A stretch of DNA of 8,474 bases from Clostridia bacterium (GCA_017442445.1 JAFRZS010000301.1:1-8474); one strand, 5' to 3'. Shown: positions 1 to 7,480, counted from the first letter of the stretch. Notes: generated by a model from the letters alone, not told the origin. Numbers and translations are program-made.

Positions 1-897
1 ATCAGAGAAATAATACTTTTGAGGAGTTTCTATATATGCCTTCCCTTTGATGTCATATCTTTTTGCTGTTTCAATCAAAAACGAGTCCTCAAAATAATTA
101 ATGTATTTTTTAATGGTGTTAGCAGTAATTTTAGATTTTTTTACTGACTTAAAAGTATTTTTCAGCTTTTCGGGATTAGTAAGACCACCTATGGATGAGG
201 AAAGGAAATTCAATAAATCCTCCAGCTCTCCCATATTTCTTATTCTGTTTCTCTTTTGTATATCGCGAATATATATTTCGCTGAAAAGATTTTCCAAGGC
301 GGCAACCTTTTCGTTTGTATCATCCCTGAGAACAACAAGAGGAATACCGCCATAAAGCATATACTGTGATAATCCTTCATATTTATCACCATTGAACACA
401 GACATAAACTCAGAAAAACTCAGCGGATACATATGAATCTCATCGCCGCGACCTGCAAACTCAGTTATGATATCCCTTGATAAAAATTTCGCATTACTTC
501 CGGTTACAAACACATCATATTTATCATTTCTGAGATAACCGTTGAGCACCGCCTCAAAGCAATCAAGCATCTGAACTTCATCTAAAAGAAGATAATATTT
601 TCCTTCTTCTTCAGTTTTTGAGCGAATATATGCCATGAACTTTTCAGGATCGGCACCTCTTTTTTTACGTTCCATTTCAATCAGACTTTCGCCTATCATA
701 TAAAGGTCATCAGCAGAATCAAAAGCAAAACGTATGATATGGTTTTTGTCCACACCACTTTCAATAAGATGTTCATAAAAAAGAGTGTTAAGCAGGTACG
801 ATTTTCCGCACCTGCGAATACCGGTTATCACTTTTATCAAACCGTTATGCTTTTTCTTTATGATTTTATTAAGATAAAAATCCCTGCGAATTTGCAT
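1..897 (-). CDS. AAA ATPase of the AAA_14/DUF4143 family (C-terminus cut off by window edge)
   Basis: The visible 299 residues start at the ATG at 897-895 and run off the left edge with no stop. A Walker A motif GIRRCGKS lies at residues 26-33. Walker B is YYLLLDEVQ (101-109, with D106 and E107). A sensor-like VTGSNAKFLS follows at 131-140. The stretch GRGDEIHMYPLSFSEF (149-164) and the YGGIPLV segment (182-188) are characteristic of this family, and the DUF4143 part begins near residue 205. Family members are usually about 380-440 residues, so roughly 100 or more are missing. They are cytosolic predicted ATPases, often found as lone genes in gut anaerobes, with no firmly established function. 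The start is supported by an AAGGGG ribosome binding site at 905-910, 7 nt upstream, and by a strong promoter. Family assignment is confident; the biological role is unknown. Confidence 0.9.
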   Translation of the reverse strand, partial: MQIRRDFYLNKIIKKKHNGLIKVITGIRRCGKSYLLNTLFYEHLIESGVDKNHIIRFAFDSADDLYMIGESLIEMERKKRGADPEKFMAYIRSKTEEEGKYYLLLDEVQMLDCFEAVLNGYLRNDKYDVFVTGSNAKFLSRDIITEFAGRGDEIHMYPLSFSEFMSVFNGDKYEGLSQYMLYGGIPLVVLRDDTNEKVAALENLFSEIYIRDIQKRNRIRNMGELEDLLNFLSSSIGGLTNPEKLKNTFKSVKKSKITANTIKKYINYFEDSFLIETAKRYDIKGKAYIETPQKYYFSD

Positions 898-949
898 TTT
901 ATCGCCCCTTTATAAATGATTTTTGTGTCAGGTTGCATTTTCCTGTTCT

Positions 950-978
950 ATATTAGCATACAATCCTCGAAAAGTCAA
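950..978 (-). promoter_or_regulatory. Sigma-A promoter of the AAA ATPase gene
   Basis: Read on the minus strand, TTGACT (978-973) is followed after 17 bp by TAATAT (955-950), with TGC just before the -10 box forming an extended -10. Transcription should begin near 943, giving a leader of about 45 nt before the ATG at 897. Neighbouring repeats overlap this promoter and may be operators. Confidence 0.75.
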
Positions 979-991
979 TTATTCAGGATTG
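961..991. repeat. Inverted repeat overlapping the AAA ATPase promoter
   Basis: CAATCCT (961-967) and AGGATTG (985-991) form a perfect 7-bp inverted repeat with a 17-bp spacer. One arm lies between the -35 and -10 boxes and the other just upstream of the -35 box, a placement suited to repressor binding. No binding protein can be named. Confidence 0.4.
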
Positions 992-1050
992 TTAATAAAT
1001 GATTTTTGCAACCTTTAACACTTTTCCTTCTTATTGTGCCCGATTTTACT

Positions 1051-1092
1051 AAAAACAAAAACCAACCAGAGAAACGTCCTGATTGGTTTTTT
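1051..1092 (-). terminator. Intrinsic terminator of the GH36 gene
   Basis: On the minus strand a 10-bp stem is formed by AACCAATCAG (1088-1079) and CTGGTTGGTT (1069-1060) around a 9-nt loop, with one U.G pair. It is followed by the U-rich tail TTTTGTTTTTAG. It begins 16 nt after the GH36 stop codon. The mismatch is a G.U pair only in the minus-strand transcript, which supports that direction. Confidence 0.85.
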
Positions 1093-1103
1093 AACTTATT
1101 ATC

Positions 1104-3041
1104 TTATATCAAATCTGCAAGGTATGTTTTAGTCTTTTCTCTTGTTGCGATTGATACATATTTGTCCAAGTTGCCGAGCATTATATATTCGCCGTTTTCA
1201 TCGGAAAGAACTTTGTAGAAGTTGTAAAGTGCGATTTTGTCAACGTCGAGAGTGATTTCAATTTTATCACCTGCTTTGACTTTTGTGAAAGTCTTTGTGA
1301 AATATTCATAAGCTACGTATGTATCATCTGCACCCGGGATATCTGCAAGGTCTAGTGTATCTGTGATAACCTTTGCAAATTCTTCTGTGCCTATGTTGTA
1401 AACTGCCGCTGCAAAATCTTCGCCTTTTCTGTTCCAGATTTTCAAAAGCTTCTCAGCTTTTCTGCAGTCCGTATAGAATAAATCGCGTGTCGGCTTTGCA
1501 GGAAGGTCACAGCGGATAATTGTTCCGTCATCTTCTATTGTGGGCATAATTGCGTCGCGGTCTGTCTTACCGAATGCATCGCTTACATAAATAAGTGCGC
1601 CGCTGATAGCACGAAGACTACCGCTTTGTATTGCTGTTTCGTGCTTTGACCACCACATATCAAAGTCACAGTGATAAAGCATCGAATGCCAGATTGTATT
1701 ATAGACATTCTGTGTAGCGTGAGTTACAAAATGGCGTTCAATCTGCGGATAGTAGTCACCGCTGTTTCTTGATACCGCTGTTACGGGACGAGCGAGTACA
1801 TTTTCCATATCCATACCCATACAGTTTATAAGGTCGCCGCCGAAATTCTTGACAACTGAGCGCTCAAGTGCTTTGTGTATAATTCTTGCTGCTTCGCAGG
1901 TAGGCATAAGACTTGCCGTACGGTGAGATAATGAACTCTGATTATCAATCTTCAGGAAATCAACTCCGCATTCTCTGATATATGAATGCCACTTGTCCCA
2001 GAATGCAAATGCTTTTTCTTCGTCAGGTACAGGAATTGCAATATCGTCTGCAATCAGAACAAGATTTTCCTTCTGATCTTCATACAAATCGCTTTTGGGA
2101 TCAACACCAAACCAATAGCCGAGGAATGAATGCCATACGCCGACTTTTTCCACGCCGTATTCTCTCTTGATTTTTTCTACACAAGCTTTAAGTCCTTCGG
2201 GGAATTTTTCCTTATCTTCCTCAAATGACAGAAGAAGATTGCCGTTTGCCAATCTCCAGCCGTCGTCAATAATCATCCATTTTACAGGAACATTCGCTTC
2301 TTTGAATTCATCAAGCTTTTTATAAATTTTTTCGCTTGAAACATCTTCATAAAAAGCATCCCAAGTGCACCAGCCAAAGCCCTCAAAAACTTCGGGATAT
2401 TTTCTTTCAGCAGAAAGAGGAATTTTGATTGCGCCGAGTTCTTTTGCATTTTCATAACCGTCTTTAACAACATCAAACGGGTCATCACCGACAGTTACAG
2501 CAAGGAAATCACCTTTTAAAAACTGTCTGCCTGAACAACCGGGTGAAAGATATACAATGCCGTTGCCGATTTCACAACGGAAATTTTCACCGCAAAGCGG
2601 AAGAAGATGATAATGTTTATCTTCAATCTGCATAACGAGATTCTGTGTTCTGAAAGGTATTTCGTCAACCGTTGAAACAAACTTAGGCATCGTCCACCAC
2701 GGGTCATCTACATTAGTAAATGCAAGAATTTTATCAACCTGCAAATCTTTGCAGAGATTTATTTCAAGTCCGTTTTCAGGACGGATTGCTCGGACACAAA
2801 CAAGACCCGGACCTCTCTCCATTTCAATAGAAAATACGATTGTATTTTTATGCTGTCTTGCACTGATTTCAAGCTTGTTTATATGACTCAACGGCTTCGA
2901 TAACAAATTATATGTAACACCGTTTTCGGTTTCATCCTCACTTCTTACAGGATAGCTTGTTGTTGCAAAAGCTGTCCAGTTAATTTGTGCTCTGAGAGAA
3001 GACAAAATCTTCTCCGTTGCAAAATTCAAAAAATTCTTCAT
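1104..3041 (-). CDS. Raffinose-synthase/Sip1-type alpha-galactosidase, GH36
   Basis: This complete 645-residue protein has no signal peptide, so it should act in the cytosol on imported alpha-galactosides such as raffinose-type sugars or melibiose. The TIM-barrel core carries GWCTWDAFY (223-231) and IIDDGWR (257-263). The nucleophile motif is KIDNQ (364-368, D366), and the likely acid/base lies in SRNSGDY (424-430, D429). The segment DFDMWWSKH, then RAISGALIYVSD (477-488) and DDGTIIR (504-510), matches the raffinose synthase/seed imbibition protein family. Residues 1-220 form the N-terminal beta domain and the C-terminal part is a beta sandwich. The start at 3041 has a GGAAGGTG ribosome binding site 8 nt upstream. 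The gene has its own promoter and terminator. Hydrolase is more likely than galactosyl transferase in a bacterium, but the exact substrate is not shown. No sugar transporter is visible nearby. Confidence 0.87.
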   Translation of the reverse strand: MKNFLNFATEKILSSLRAQINWTAFATTSYPVRSEDETENGVTYNLLSKPLSHINKLEISARQHKNTIVFSIEMERGPGLVCVRAIRPENGLEINLCKDLQVDKILAFTNVDDPWWTMPKFVSTVDEIPFRTQNLVMQIEDKHYHLLPLCGENFRCEIGNGIVYLSPGCSGRQFLKGDFLAVTVGDDPFDVVKDGYENAKELGAIKIPLSAERKYPEVFEGFGWCTWDAFYEDVSSEKIYKKLDEFKEANVPVKWMIIDDGWRLANGNLLLSFEEDKEKFPEGLKACVEKIKREYGVEKVGVWHSFLGYWFGVDPKSDLYEDQKENLVLIADDIAIPVPDEEKAFAFWDKWHSYIRECGVDFLKIDNQSSLSHRTASLMPTCEAARIIHKALERSVVKNFGGDLINCMGMDMENVLARPVTAVSRNSGDYYPQIERHFVTHATQNVYNTIWHSMLYHCDFDMWWSKHETAIQSGSLRAISGALIYVSDAFGKTDRDAIMPTIEDDGTIIRCDLPAKPTRDLFYTDCRKAEKLLKIWNRKGEDFAAAVYNIGTEEFAKVITDTLDLADIPGADDTYVAYEYFTKTFTKVKAGDKIEITLDVDKIALYNFYKVLSDENGEYIMLGNLDKYVSIATREKTKTYLADLI

Positions 3042-3088
3042 TTTATCTGCACCTTCCCGTCTGAAACTTTTTAGCTTTAAGCACAGCT

Positions 3089-3117
3089 ATGATACCATAT
3101 CCTTATACTTTTTTCAA
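3089..3117 (-). promoter_or_regulatory. Sigma-A promoter of the GH36 gene
   Basis: On the minus strand TTGAAA (3117-3112) is followed after 17 bp by TATCAT (3094-3089), with TGG directly before it as an extended -10. It lies just beyond the terminator of the upstream gene, so the GH36 gene appears to be transcribed independently. The ATATGGTAT core also occurs in the promoter at 7525-7553. Confidence 0.7.
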
Positions 3118-3120
3118 TAT

Positions 3121-3156
3121 CAAAAAATCAGGCAAGGAGTATTTTCTCCTTGCCTG
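3121..3156 (-). terminator. Intrinsic terminator of the downstream ceramidase-like gene
   Basis: A perfect 11-bp stem, CAGGCAAGGAG (3129-3139) with CTCCTTGCCTG (3146-3156), encloses a 6-nt loop. Read on the minus strand it is followed by ATTTTTTGATAT. It begins 16 nt past the stop codon at 3173 and sits directly against the next promoter. Confidence 0.92.
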
Positions 3157-3172
3157 TACCGTTTTTAGGGAT

Positions 3173-5215
3173 TTATTTTTTTAAATTATCAAGCAAATTT
3201 ATAAACTCACCGACGATAGTTGATGCGGTGTGTTTTCCGAAGGATAATGTTTCTGCATAGTGTCTGTTTTCCTTTAACACATCGGTTTTTTCAAAAACCG
3301 GAAAACATACTCGGCAGTAATCGTTATCGGGGACTATGTATGTCATTTCATCGTTTGTAAGTCCGAAAACAAGAAGCTCATCATCATCAAAAATTTTTCT
3401 GAGCGGATCATATTCAAACTGTTTGTTTGTCGCTGAGCCTTCTGCCGTGTATGAGCATCTGCCTGTAACAAGGTCCGGGGTTAACTCACCGGGTACTGTT
3501 ATTATTTTTTTGACTTGTCCCTCTTTGTTTTCGTTTTCATAGTATCCGAGTTCAATATATCCGATTTCTGTGTAATAATTATATTTGCCGTTTTCATTTG
3601 TAATGTCAATATCTATAATTCCCAATTTGGCAATACACCAGACTATCTGATTTGTTATTTCACAGACTATTTCTTCCGTTCTTATATTGAGTAACGGTTT
3701 AAGTATTATTTCTCCTGCACCTTCTAAACCTTCGCACCATTTTGTTGAGCCGAGGAAATTTTCGGATAACTTTTTAGCTATTCCGTCTTTCATTATTTCT
3801 GTTTCATCTTTGTCCATATAAAGAGCAAGAAGTCCCAACACATAACCGTAGCGCTGTGATGTTATATAATAGCTTTCTTTTTTCGCCTCGCTCTCTGAAA
3901 GAGTCTTATCAATCTGCGGGAAGCCGTATTGGGTAATATCCGTTGTTGCATAAGTTCCTGCAATAGAGCCCGGGAAGAATATCATGTTATAATTTGCGGC
4001 GTTTAATATTTCATCCATACCCGCAACATAGTCTGCGGACAAAATGCCGAGTGACTTATTTCCGATTACGCCGGGATGTGCTTCTGCATTTATAATCATC
4101 GTAGGTCTTAAGCCTTCAGTGTCAGGTATAAACTCAAATCTTGCAAAGGTTTCCGAAACTGCATCAGGATTATGGTCAAATCGTTTTGAGTAATAATATT
4201 GCGAAGCATCGCAGTACGAATACGACAGCGTGCCTGTTTTCATATTATCCTTATCACATGCTTTCTTGATTGCATTTACGGTCTGATTTTTGAGAAGTTC
4301 CATGAACTCTTTATCGGGACCTTCAGTGTATTTATTTGTCCTGAAGAAGATATTCGTTAAATTTTTCAATCCGTTCTCTACGGTATTTGTATAAACGCCC
4401 ATAGCATCAATGCCTGAATGTGTATGTGTTGCGCCAATATTGATACTGATAATATTATTTTCTTTTGCAAAATCTGATAACTGAGCTCTGATTTCTCTGA
4501 CCGTTTTATTCATAAGTCCCATGCAGTCAACAACTGCAAAAACCGCAGTGCCTCTGCCTGAGCCGTCACTTATAGCAATAGCTCTTACCTTCAGCCTGTC
4601 CCTTATCTGACTTTCACTTGTAAGGCTTTTATCTCCGTTAGGCTGTGCAATATAATAAGTTTTTTCGCCGATATTATCAGGCATGATTTCTTCCTGAGCA
4701 TAGCCGAGGCTCCACTTTGCTTTCTCTGCAGGTTTATCAAGGAATGTTGCTGTTCCGGGATAAAAAACCTTGGGAGAATTTTCGTCAGGCTCATCTTCTG
4801 AAGGCTCATTTATACTCGGTCCGTCGGGAAAACTATCTGACAATCCACCCGCTAACCATGAAAACAAGTCTTCAATTAAACCGTACACATAATACTTAAG
4901 CTTCTTCACTAACAGATTTATACCCTTTTTAAAAGGAGTTTCCTCTGTTTCGGAAGAATTTATTTCTGCGATTTCAGCTTCTGCTTCTTCTGTGTTTTCC
5001 GTAACAGCTTCAAGCAAGGTTTCAGATGCCTTTTCCAAAACATCTGTCAAAGCCTTGTCACTCTTGTCGGCAATTACATAACCGGATATATCTGCTGTTT
5101 CAACTTCTGCATTTCCGACGCTTCTCAAACTGCTGTCTGCCGCAACAACACTTGAAAAGATAATTGCACCCGCCAGAATAACTGAGACTAAAACCGTAAG
5201 TTTTTTGTTTTTCAT
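3173..5215 (-). CDS. Exported protein with neutral-ceramidase-like metalloenzyme core (paralog A)
   Basis: This 680-residue protein begins MKNKKLTVLV with a Lys-rich n-region and a hydrophobic stretch to about residue 25 (SSVVAADS), a likely Sec signal peptide without a lipobox. Residues 50-150 are a helical, acidic extension ending in a Glu/Asp/Pro-rich linker (135-149). The core from about 155 resembles the neutral/alkaline non-lysosomal ceramidase N-terminal domain. It has WSLGYAQ (168-174), GRGTAVFAVVDCMG (220-233), THTHSG (263-268), NAEAH (376-380), LSADYVAGM (392-400), PGELT (575-579) and GLTND..TYIVPDNDYC (618-634). H264, H380 and E577 fit metal ligands by family analogy. The serine of the ceramidase GDVSPN-type motif is not apparent at GSIAGTYA (416-423). 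The C-terminal domain of true ceramidases is absent. An in-frame TTG at 5272 would add 19 residues, but the ATG at 5215 has a GGAGG site 7 nt upstream. The substrate is unknown. Confidence 0.72.
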   Translation of the reverse strand: MKNKKLTVLVSVILAGAIIFSSVVAADSSLRSVGNAEVETADISGYVIADKSDKALTDVLEKASETLLEAVTENTEEAEAEIAEINSSETEETPFKKGINLLVKKLKYYVYGLIEDLFSWLAGGLSDSFPDGPSINEPSEDEPDENSPKVFYPGTATFLDKPAEKAKWSLGYAQEEIMPDNIGEKTYYIAQPNGDKSLTSESQIRDRLKVRAIAISDGSGRGTAVFAVVDCMGLMNKTVREIRAQLSDFAKENNIISINIGATHTHSGIDAMGVYTNTVENGLKNLTNIFFRTNKYTEGPDKEFMELLKNQTVNAIKKACDKDNMKTGTLSYSYCDASQYYYSKRFDHNPDAVSETFARFEFIPDTEGLRPTMIINAEAHPGVIGNKSLGILSADYVAGMDEILNAANYNMIFFPGSIAGTYATTDITQYGFPQIDKTLSESEAKKESYYITSQRYGYVLGLLALYMDKDETEIMKDGIAKKLSENFLGSTKWCEGLEGAGEIILKPLLNIRTEEIVCEITNQIVWCIAKLGIIDIDITNENGKYNYYTEIGYIELGYYENENKEGQVKKIITVPGELTPDLVTGRCSYTAEGSATNKQFEYDPLRKIFDDDELLVFGLTNDEMTYIVPDNDYCRVCFPVFEKTDVLKENRHYAETLSFGKHTASTIVGEFINLLDNLKK

Positions 5216-5220
5216 AATAC

Positions 5221-5227
5221 ACCCTCC
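5221..5227 (-). promoter_or_regulatory. Ribosome binding site fixing the start of paralog A
   Basis: GGAGGGT on the minus strand, with GGAGG 7 nt from the ATG at 5215, selects the start that yields a clean signal peptide. The TTG at 5272 has no such site. A complementary ATCCTCC lies upstream in the leader (5264-5258) and could mask this site. Confidence 0.8.
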
Positions 5228-5237
5228 AAATATTAAA

Positions 5238-5324
5238 TTGTATCCGACAGCAATCGAGGAGGATAAAACCAATGACCTTTATGATACCCACAATTTTATA
5301 ATCTTCGACTACTGTCGGACACAA
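5238..5324 (-). promoter_or_regulatory. Long hairpin in the 5' leader of paralog A
   Basis: The two 20-nt arms at 5324-5305 and 5257-5238 pair along their full length in the minus-strand transcript, around a 47-nt loop. The core is GTCCGACAG against CTGTCGGAT. The three positions where the DNA arms are not exact complements all become G.U pairs in this RNA. The same arms in a plus-strand RNA would give A-C mismatches. The predicted transcription start (about 5322) falls at the 5' edge of the stem, so the mRNA would begin with the hairpin. There is no U-tract after it, so it is not a terminator. It could be a stability element, a translational switch or a protein-binding site. No known riboswitch class is recognised. 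Confidence 0.6.
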
Positions 5325-5328
5325 CTTT

Positions 5329-5356
5329 ATTATATATCTTTTATAAAATATGTCAA
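5329..5356 (-). promoter_or_regulatory. Near-consensus sigma-A promoter of paralog A
   Basis: On the minus strand TTGACA (5356-5351) and TATAAT (5334-5329), both perfect hexamers, are separated by 16 bp. Transcription is expected to start near 5322, leaving a leader of about 107 nt that contains the long hairpin. This is the strongest-looking promoter in the window, which suggests control after initiation. Confidence 0.85.
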
Positions 5357-5449
5357 CATTCGGAAGTCTTTTTATCTATTTATTTCAACTGATTTACAAT
5401 TTATTTACAAAACTGTAACCTTTTCGTGTCAATCGTTCAGTTTTAATTT

Positions 5450-5490
5450 AAAAACAGAAAAATACCCGATTGCCTGATAGGTAATCGGGT
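5450..5490 (-). terminator. Intrinsic terminator of paralog B
   Basis: ACCCGATTGCC (5464-5474) and GGTAATCGGGT (5480-5490) form an 11-bp stem with one imperfect pair and a 5-nt loop. On the minus strand it is followed by ATTTTTCTGTTTTT. It begins 10 nt after the stop codon at 5501 and separates the two paralogous genes transcriptionally. Confidence 0.87.
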
Positions 5491-5500
5491 TTAAAAAATC

Positions 5501-7480
5501 TTATTTTACACTTTCAATTAACTCTTCAAATGCGATTGAGAGAGTTGATGCTACTGTTGAGCCGAGAGAAATCAATTCCTGATAATTGATTATGCAGTTG
5601 CAGTAATCGTTGTCGGGAACTATATAACCGACAGCATCGTTTGCAAGTCCGAATACAAGAAGATTTTCGTCTTCTGCGATTTCGGGGAATGTGGGATATG
5701 CATATTCGGTCTGAGTTACTGAACCTTCTGCTGTGTAGCCGCCCTTACCTGTGAAGAGGTCGGGTGAAACTTCACCGGGAAGCATAGCAACTTTCTTATC
5801 GCCGATTTCAAGATAACCGATTTCTGATACATAGTAGAAAGTACCTTCATCATCAACTACCATATTTGAGTTTGTGAGTCCTAATTTACCTACTGCTGTG
5901 AAAAGCGGATTTGAAACCTTGATTAAAATTTCTTCACATCTGATGTTAAGAATCGGTGCAACCTCTGTTTCTGCACAAGCTTCTTTGCCCTTATACCAGA
6001 GCGAACCGCCCTTTTCGTAATCAGCGGGGAGATATTTATTGAGTGCTTCTTTTGCGAAAGCATCTTTTTCGATTTCAGCTTCTGACTTTGTCATGTAAAG
6101 TACATGGAAGCCTAATTCGTAACCGTAGCGCTGTGCAACCTGATAACGATGAGGCATATCAACACCGTCATTTGAAGGTCCTCTGTCAGGATATACACCG
6201 TTGATTGCGCCGTTGAAGAACATGAAATCATATCCTGCATCGTTGATGATTTCTTCCATTGTTGCAACATAGTCTGCAGACAATTCTCTGCCTGAGCTCT
6301 TATCTGTCTTAAGACCTGTAATGCTCGGATGTGCACCGCCGTTTACGATAATTGTCGGTGTTGAGCCTGAGTCGGGAGTAAATACAAATCTTCCGAGTCT
6401 TTCAACAACTGATTTTACATTATCTGCTGACGGTCTGTCATCTGTGTAATATCTTGAAGCATCGTATTCTGAATATGTAAGAGTACCCTTTTCCATATCC
6501 TCAACTGCTTCTTTCATAGCATTTGCTGTTCTGTTTGCAAGAAGCGCCATGAATTTTTCATCAGTACCTGTCTTATATTCGCCCTTGCCTGTGAACTTAA
6601 CAAAGCCGTTGTTAAGAACTGTGGGAAGAAGCGGATTCCAAAGACCCTGAGTATCAATTGAAGAATGGCAGTGTGTTGAAAATACATTGATGCTTACAAT
6701 GTTATTTTCCTTTGCATAATCTGCAAGTTTGTTGCGGATTACTCTGATATCCTTATTTGAGATACCGATACAGTCAATAGTTGCGAAAATAGCTGTACCT
6801 CTGCCTGAATTATCATTCATAGCGATAATTCTTACCTTCATATCATCAATGACATCTTCAACCTTGTTGCCGCCGAGCTGCTGCATAAGATATCCGCCGA
6901 GGTAATAATTTCTTGAATTGATATCATCGGGAACTAATGATGCCTGTGAATATCCGAGACTCCATTTTGCATCCTTTGCGGGAGCATCAAGGAATGTTTC
7001 TGTACCTTCATAGAAATCCTTTGATACAAATTCATCAACACCTAAAAGATTTGAAGGTGCTTTTATCATATTACTGATACCGCCTAAAAGTCCTACGAAG
7101 ATATTTTCAAGACAAGCCATACCTATGTATTTGAGTTCAAGTACGGTTCTTACACTGAGAAGCGCTTTTACAATACCGCCGAGTGATGTAAGATCCTGTT
7201 CTTTACCTGCTACAACAGCAGTCTCTGTAACTGTCATATCCTCAACATTATTTTCCATTGATTCAACGAGAGTGTCAGCTGCCTTGAGAAGAACATTCTG
7301 CTGTTTTTCGTTGAGTTCGTCCTTGACAGGTGCTACATACTGAGAAGCATTTGCATTTTCGATTTCAGCCGAAACAACATCGTCCTGTGTGAAAAGATAA
7401 GATGATACCGATACTGCCGAAACGAGAAGTACGAATGACATTACAACTGCCATAACTTTAGTAAATTTGCTGTGTTTCAT
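5501..7480 (-). CDS. Exported protein with neutral-ceramidase-like metalloenzyme core (paralog B)
   Basis: This 659-residue paralog of the neighbouring gene begins MKHSKFTKVM, followed by a hydrophobic segment (about 9-30) that is a signal peptide or membrane anchor. A helical region with VLLKAADTLVESMENN (63-78) matches the paralog's N-terminal extension, then hydrophobic helices follow (about 100-140). The core has WSLGYSQ (173-179), GRGTAIFATIDCIG (226-239), THCHSSID (269-276), NGGAHP (380-385), LSADYVATM (400-408), PGEVSPDL (568-575) and GLANDAVGYIVPDNDYC (611-627). H270, H384 and E570 are candidate metal ligands. The motif THCHSS departs from the usual THTHSG, and the position of the ceramidase serine reads GAINGVYP (424-431). 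The HYAET segment near the end of paralog A is missing here. The start is fixed by a perfect AAAGGAGGT at 7496-7488, 7 nt from the ATG. It is encoded as a separate transcription unit. The substrate is unknown. Confidence 0.72.
   Translation of the reverse strand: MKHSKFTKVMAVVMSFVLLVSAVSVSSYLFTQDDVVSAEIENANASQYVAPVKDELNEKQQNVLLKAADTLVESMENNVEDMTVTETAVVAGKEQDLTSLGGIVKALLSVRTVLELKYIGMACLENIFVGLLGGISNMIKAPSNLLGVDEFVSKDFYEGTETFLDAPAKDAKWSLGYSQASLVPDDINSRNYYLGGYLMQQLGGNKVEDVIDDMKVRIIAMNDNSGRGTAIFATIDCIGISNKDIRVIRNKLADYAKENNIVSINVFSTHCHSSIDTQGLWNPLLPTVLNNGFVKFTGKGEYKTGTDEKFMALLANRTANAMKEAVEDMEKGTLTYSEYDASRYYTDDRPSADNVKSVVERLGRFVFTPDSGSTPTIIVNGGAHPSITGLKTDKSSGRELSADYVATMEEIINDAGYDFMFFNGAINGVYPDRGPSNDGVDMPHRYQVAQRYGYELGFHVLYMTKSEAEIEKDAFAKEALNKYLPADYEKGGSLWYKGKEACAETEVAPILNIRCEEILIKVSNPLFTAVGKLGLTNSNMVVDDEGTFYYVSEIGYLEIGDKKVAMLPGEVSPDLFTGKGGYTAEGSVTQTEYAYPTFPEIAEDENLLVFGLANDAVGYIVPDNDYCNCIINYQELISLGSTVASTLSIAFEELIESVK

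Larger units (their letters stand above)
912..1014. repeat. 14-bp direct repeat plus 8-bp inverted repeat flanking the AAA ATPase promoter
   Basis: ATAAATGATTTTTG occurs at 912-925 (in the predicted leader) and again at 995-1008 (upstream of the promoter), 83 bp apart. Close to these copies, AGGTTGCA (930-937) is the reverse complement of TGCAACCT (1007-1014). The two blocks bracket the promoter. They could be paired operator sites or a short AT-rich duplication; the sequence alone does not decide. Confidence 0.5.

Noticed and set aside
101..355. Plus-strand open frame of 84 codons
   Set aside because: It is antisense to the AAA ATPase, whose Walker and family motifs show the true frame, and it has no ribosome site.
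5216..5272. In-frame TTG start at 5272 adding 19 residues to paralog A
   Set aside because: It has no ribosome binding site and would put polar leader sequence before the signal peptide. The ATG at 5215 has GGAGG at the right distance.
5281..5307. Second promoter within the paralog A leader (TATCAT at 5286-5281)
   Set aside because: The -35 candidate 17 bp upstream is poor, and a near-consensus promoter lies just upstream.
5238..5324. MITE-like element with 20-bp terminal inverted repeats
   Set aside because: No target-site duplication is visible at the edges, only one copy is in the window, and the G.U-consistent mismatches fit an RNA hairpin better.
5100..5324. Small open frame covering the paralog A leader and signal peptide in another frame
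   Set aside because: It overlaps the real coding start out of frame, begins at the predicted transcription start and lacks a ribosome site.
7125..7343. Plus-strand open frame of 72 codons inside paralog B
   Set aside because: It is low-complexity Ser/Thr-rich antisense of a conserved coding region with no initiation signals.
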